In this document: piece after piece, positions 29,826 through 33,004 of the stretch
Layout: each line of letters starts with the position of its first letter
Position numbering within the stretch: position 1 is the stretch's first letter
Assembly: GCA_029861625.1 (NCBI GenBank)
Contig: JAOTZB010000008.1
Span: forward strand, 1 to 33,004
Origin: Acidimicrobiia bacterium
GTDB taxonomy: Bacteria > Actinomycetota > Acidimicrobiia > Acidimicrobiales > JAHEJN01
Length of the DNA: 33,004 nucleotides
Direction of reading: 5' to 3'
Notes under the pieces: model-generated
What the model was told of the DNA's origin: nothing
The model's input: only the letters and a program-made list of their open reading frames with translations
The model's database searches: none
Made by a program: the position numbers and the translations under genes

Positions 29826-31022
29826 ATGGCTGCGATCCTGGTTATCGGAACACTCGACACGAAACAGACCGAGCTGGAGTACGTCCGCGATCTGATCGCG
29901 GCGCGCGGGCTCGACGTCAAGCTGGTCGACGTGGGAACGAGCGGCCATTCATCGCCGGGCGATGTCACGCCGGGCGACGTAGCGGCCCACCATCCCGGCG
30001 GCGCGGCGGCGGTCGAGTCGACCGATCGAGGTGAGGCGGTCGGGGCGATGGCCGTCGCGCTCGAGCACTATGTCGTCGCCCACGAAGACGAGGTCACCGG
30101 CGTTATCGGCGCCGGTGGGTCGGGAGCTACTGCGCTCGTCACACCGGCCATGCGAGCCCTGCGAGTCGGGGTCCCGAAGGTCATGGTGTCGACGGTCGCC
30201 TCCGCCAACGTGGCGCCATATGTCGGGCCGGCCGACATCGCGATGATGTACTCGGTCACCGACGTGGCCGGGCTCAACCGGATCTCGCGCCAGGTCCTCG
30301 GCAACGCCGCCAACGCCATCGCCGGCATGGCAGGCAACCGGGTCCCGGCCAGCGAGGACGACCTGCCGGCCATTGGGCTGACGATGTTCGGCGTCACTAC
30401 CCCGCTGGTCACGAGCCTGGTCGCGTCGCTGCAGGAACGCTACGACCCTCTTGTGTTCCACGCGACCGGAACCGGCGGCCAGTCGATGGAGAAGCTGGTC
30501 GACTCAGGCATGATCGAGGCCGTCCTCGACATGACCACGACCGAGATCGCCGACTTGTTGGTCGGCGGCGTGTTCTCGGCCGGACCCGACCGGATGGGGG
30601 CGATCGCGCGAACTGGGGTGCCGTACGTGGGATCGGTCGGAGCGCTCGACATGGTCAACTTCGGCGCAGTCGAGTCCGTGCCCGCCGAATTCTCGGGGCG
30701 TTTGTTGCATATCCACAATCCTCAGGTCACGTTGATGCGAACCACCGCCGCCGAGAATGCCGAGTTCGGCCGCTTCATCGCGGAGAAGCTCAACCAATGC
30801 GACGGGCCCGTGCGATTCCTCCTACCCGAGGGTGGCGTATCGCTCATCGATGCGCCCGATCAACCGTTCCACGACCCGGATGCCGACGAAGCACTGTTCG
30901 CGGCGATCGAGGCCGGCGTCGAGACCACGGAGCAGCGAAAGGTGGAGCGGGTGCCGCACAACATCAACGATCCGGAGTTCGCTGACGCCGCTCTCGCGGC
31001 GCTCGACGAGGTGGTCGGCTGA
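29826..31022 (+). CDS. Tm-1-like ATP-binding domain protein (UPF0261)
   Basis: 398 residues covering the whole UPF0261 family. Marks are '[20 protein letters not shown]' at the N-terminus, '[20 protein letters not shown]', '[20 protein letters not shown]', '[20 protein letters not shown]' (about 215-234) and '[20 protein letters not shown]'. The N-terminal part of tomato Tm-1, a plant virus resistance protein, is the best known homologue and binds ATP through the glycine-rich segments. The bacterial function is not established. GAGAGGAG sits 6 bases before ATG 29826, making it a better start than the ATG at 29820. The next gene starts in its stop codon (TGATG). That neighbour is the homologue of the C-terminal half of Tm-1, so the two proteins most likely form a complex. 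Confidence 0.92.
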   Translation: MAAILVIGTLDTKQTELEYVRDLIAARGLDVKLVDVGTSGHSSPGDVTPGDVAAHHPGGAAAVESTDRGEAVGAMAVALEHYVVAHEDEVTGVIGAGGSGATALVTPAMRALRVGVPKVMVSTVASANVAPYVGPADIAMMYSVTDVAGLNRISRQVLGNAANAIAGMAGNRVPASEDDLPAIGLTMFGVTTPLVTSLVASLQERYDPLVFHATGTGGQSMEKLVDSGMIEAVLDMTTTEIADLLVGGVFSAGPDRMGAIARTGVPYVGSVGALDMVNFGAVESVPAEFSGRLLHIHNPQVTLMRTTAAENAEFGRFIAEKLNQCDGPVRFLLPEGGVSLIDAPDQPFHDPDADEALFAAIEAGVETTEQRKVERVPHNINDPEFADAALAALDEVVG

Positions 31023-31849
31023 TGGCCGCGACCCGCACCGAGCTGGTGGCTCACTTCCAGGACATGGTTGCCAGGCGAGAGCCGATCGTCGGCGGCGGAG
31101 CGGGCACCGGCCTGTCGGCGAAGTGGGAAGAGGCGGGCGGGATCGACCTGATCGTCATCTACAACTCCGGTCGCTATCGCATGGCCGGGCGGGGATCGCT
31201 CGCTGGGCTGCTGGCCTACGGGAACGCCAACGAGATCGTCGTCGACATGGCCCGCGAGGTGCTACCCGTGGTGAAGTCGACCCCGGTGTTGGCCGGCGTG
31301 AACGGCACCGATCCCTTCTACACGCCCGATGTATTCCTCGACGAGCTGAAGCGGCTCGGTTTCTCCGGCGTGCAGAACTTCCCCACGGTCGGTCTGATCG
31401 ACGGCGTGTTCCGTCAGAACCTCGAGGAGACGGGTATGGGGTACGGGCTCGAGGTCGAGATGATCGCGGAGGCTCGTCGAGCCGAGCTGCTCACGACGCC
31501 GTACGTGTTCAGTGAGGACGACGCCCGGGCCATGGCCGAGGCCGGGGCCGACATCGTCGTCTGTCACATGGGTCTCACGACCGGCGGCAGCATCGGGGCC
31601 GAAACGGCCAAGACCCTCGACGACTGCGTCGAACTGGTCGATGCATGGGCCGACGCCGCGCGTGAGGTCCGCTCCGATGTCATCGTGCTGTGTCACGGCG
31701 GTCCCATCGCCATGCCCGACGACGCCGCCCACGTCCTCCAGAATGCGCGGGGAGTGAACGGCTTCTACGGCGCGTCGAGCATGGAGCGGCTGCCGACCGA
31801 ACAGGCGCTCAAGTCCCAGACCGAGGCCTTCAAGGCCGTGACATTCTGA
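31022..31849 (+). CDS. PEP-hydrolase-like TIM-barrel protein (partner of UPF0261)
   Basis: 275 residues. Family segments are '[20 protein letters not shown]' (21-40), '[20 protein letters not shown]' (42-61), '[20 protein letters not shown]', '[20 protein letters not shown]' and '[20 protein letters not shown]'. This is the TIM-barrel family named after phosphoenolpyruvate hydrolase, related in fold to PEP mutase/isocitrate lyase-type barrels. The start overlaps the UPF0261 stop by one base, implying 1:1 synthesis. In plants both domains are fused in one protein. The chemistry of bacterial members is essentially unassigned; in this operon a C-C or C-O bond cleavage of a keto-acid would be plausible. 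No truncation seen. Confidence 0.9.
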   Translation: MAATRTELVAHFQDMVARREPIVGGGAGTGLSAKWEEAGGIDLIVIYNSGRYRMAGRGSLAGLLAYGNANEIVVDMAREVLPVVKSTPVLAGVNGTDPFYTPDVFLDELKRLGFSGVQNFPTVGLIDGVFRQNLEETGMGYGLEVEMIAEARRAELLTTPYVFSEDDARAMAEAGADIVVCHMGLTTGGSIGAETAKTLDDCVELVDAWADAAREVRSDVIVLCHGGPIAMPDDAAHVLQNARGVNGFYGASSMERLPTEQALKSQTEAFKAVTF

Positions 31850-31886
31850 TGCGGCATATTCTGATTCACGAGTAGATGGAGGAGAC

Positions 31887-32321
31887 ATGCCGAAGGCATA
31901 CGCAAGCTCGGTGATCGAGGCCCCCGCCTCGGAAGTGTGGGCGGTCGTCAGGGACTTCAATGCCCTGCCCGACTGGCACCCGGCGATTGCAGTCAGTGAG
32001 ATCGAAGACGGCCGGGCCAGTGATCAGGTCGGTTCAGTGCGGAGCTTCTCACTACACGACGGTGCCCACATCCGCGAGCGGTTGCTCGAGTTGTCCGACG
32101 CCGAGATGACCTGCGTCTACAACTTCGAAACGACGCCGTTCCCGGTGGAGAACTACCTCGCCACGCTTCGCTGCGTGCCGATCACCGACGGCGATCGTTG
32201 CTTCATCGAGTGGTCGGCGAGCTTCGACTGCGATCTGGCCGCGGCCGAGGAGCACTTGAACACGTTCTCCAACGGCGTCTTCCAGGGTGGCTTCGACGCG
32301 CTGAAGGAGCGGTTCGGGTAG
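31887..32321 (+). CDS. SRPBCC/polyketide-cyclase-like protein
   Basis: 144 residues forming one START-like helix-grip domain. 'ASSVIEAPASEVWAVVRDFN' (5-24) with 'LPDWHPAI', 'VRSFSLHDGAHIRERLLELS' and 'CFIEWSASFDCDLAAAEEHL' are typical of bacterial SRPBCC proteins similar to the Bet v 1 fold, which bind hydrophobic or aromatic ligands. GGAGGA precedes ATG 31887. It is the last gene of the operon, 37 bases after the PEP-hydrolase-like gene. It could be a cyclase, a ligand carrier or a regulator of pathway flux; no catalytic residues are evident. Confidence 0.88.
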   Translation: MPKAYASSVIEAPASEVWAVVRDFNALPDWHPAIAVSEIEDGRASDQVGSVRSFSLHDGAHIRERLLELSDAEMTCVYNFETTPFPVENYLATLRCVPITDGDRCFIEWSASFDCDLAAAEEHLNTFSNGVFQGGFDALKERFG

Positions 32322-32341
32322 GCCGGCCAATTCGACCTGGA

Positions 32342-32359
32342 GCTTCCGGCTCAGGAAGC
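32342..32359 (+). terminator. Short hairpin after the transporter operon, weak terminator candidate
   Basis: GCTTCC (32342-32347) and GGAAGC (32354-32359) pair around a 6-base loop, 20 bases after the SRPBCC stop. There is no T-run. The position at the end of a long operon supports a terminator, but the stem is only 6 bp. Confidence 0.3.
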
Positions 32360-32478
32360 ACCCCTACGACGATCGCCCATTCGATGCGATGATGAGCGAC
32401 TGGTCCAACGCCATACGCAACCGCGCATGAGCCAGGCCTCTGGTCGTAGGGATCGGCTGCGACCACGCTGAGGGAAGC

Positions 32479-33004
32479 TCAGGCGCTCTGGTTGGCGGTC
32501 TGAGCCGAGCGCATCAGGTTGGCCCGATTGCGGTTGACGGCATCGATCGCCTCGTGGACCAACGTCGGGTCGGCGGCCGGGTCGGCGCGTAGAGCGATCG
32601 CGGTGTCGAGCGACCTCGCCACGCCCGAGATCCGTGCGGCGAGCTGCTGCCACTCCGGGCCGCCACCCGCCGCGGCGGTCTGCTGACAGGCGATGGCCAT
32701 GGAGTCGACGCGTGGTCTCTCGGTGAGCCAACGCTGAGCCGCCGCCTCACCAGGGGCACTCAGCAACTCCAAGGAAAGCTGGTCGTGCAGCCACTGCACA
32801 TTCCCCAGGAGCTGACGCCGCGGCGAGATCGTCGAGACCGGCCTGGTGGCGGCGGTCGTCGGCTTGCTGCGCCTCCCAGCGAGTGAGAAAGCGACGATCA
32901 GCACGACGACGAAGGCCACGATCAACACGGCGACGAGGACCGTCGACGCGTTGTCGTCGGCATCGTCGGCCGGTACCACTCCGACCTCGACGTCACCGCC
33001 GCTG
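32479..33004 (-). CDS. Membrane-anchored protein of unknown function, probably 5'-truncated by the window
   Basis: The reading frame is open to the end of the window, so the gene probably begins outside it; a GTG at 32979 would give a complete 166-residue form instead. An acidic stretch (VPADDADDN) precedes one strong membrane helix ('STVLVAVLIVAFVVVLIVAF'), then a basic stop-transfer segment (GRRSKP). About 125 residues of helical cytoplasmic domain follow, with 'LGNVQWLHDQLSLELLSAPG' and a C-terminal 'AIDAVNRNRANLMRSAQ'. I do not recognise a family. The topology, with the outside part N-terminal, is like the C-terminal end of a larger surface protein. It converges on the SRPBCC gene and seems unrelated to the catabolic genes. 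Confidence 0.7.
   Translation of the reverse strand, partial: SGGDVEVGVVPADDADDNASTVLVAVLIVAFVVVLIVAFSLAGRRSKPTTAATRPVSTISPRRQLLGNVQWLHDQLSLELLSAPGEAAAQRWLTERPRVDSMAIACQQTAAAGGGPEWQQLAARISGVARSLDTAIALRADPAADPTLVHEAIDAVNRNRANLMRSAQTANQSA

Overview
The window is high-GC DNA with short intergenic gaps, many 4-base start/stop overlaps, frequent GTG starts and NarL-type two-component pairs. Its exported lipoproteins carry acidic or proline-rich linkers. Together this points to an actinobacterium. The Glu/Ala/Pro repeat in the solute-binding lipoprotein would suit an Acidimicrobiia-like lineage, but that placement is a guess from style, not a phylogeny.

Layout. (1) 1-4934 is a housekeeping/surface block: the 3' end of an adenine deaminase gene, an exported GH114-type glycoside hydrolase, a NarL-type response regulator divergent from a membrane histidine kinase, and a PKD-domain lipoprotein closed by a 13-bp hairpin. 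(2) 4935-5829 holds no intact gene, but contains a tRNA 3'-half remnant and a possible short gene fragment. (3) 5830-11205 is a forward operon of five oxidative-catabolism genes: two fumarylacetoacetate-hydrolase (FAH) family enzymes, a zinc alcohol dehydrogenase, a 2-oxoglutarate-semialdehyde-type aldehyde dehydrogenase and an NAD epimerase/dehydratase. (4) 17015-11219 is a reverse operon of eight genes: a four-polypeptide molybdenum hydroxylase (FAD, 2Fe-2S and a molybdopterin subunit split in two), two cupins, a NIPSNAP protein and an SDR dehydrogenase. (5) 17201-19512 is a soluble PAS-GAF histidine kinase with its response regulator. (6) 19837-21404 carries an SMP-30 lactonase and an isochorismatase-fold protein, facing a RraA-like aldolase gene at 21417-22082. 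(7) 22115-32321 is a ten-gene forward operon: a complete branched-chain-amino-acid-type (HAAT) ABC transporter, then a Gfo/Idh/MocA oxidoreductase, a TIM-barrel isomerase, a Tm-1-like/UPF0261 protein, its PEP-hydrolase-like partner and an SRPBCC protein. (8) A membrane-anchored protein gene, probably cut by the window end, closes the region.

How the parts may work together (inference). The gene content reads as one catabolic island for an unidentified oxidised small molecule, such as a sugar acid or a heterocycle. The ABC transporter would import it. The molybdenum hydroxylase, SDR, ADH and Gfo/Idh enzymes would oxidise it, and the SMP-30 protein would open a lactone. A KdaD-like FAH enzyme followed by the semialdehyde dehydrogenase would deliver 2-oxoglutarate. 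The second FAH protein and the RraA-like aldolase could release pyruvate. A sugar-acid dehydratase of the IlvD or enolase type, expected for a classical Weimberg route, is not in the window.

The most interesting unexplained signal is a 61-bp element present twice, with 8 differences and no gaps, in inverted orientation on either side of the soluble two-component system. One copy leads into the molybdenum hydroxylase operon and the other into the SMP-30 operon. It looks like a shared operator or a structured leader for a regulon controlled by the enclosed kinase/regulator pair. The second notable point is the Tm-1-like plus PEP-hydrolase gene pair, which matches the two halves of a single plant protein and sits inside a transporter operon.
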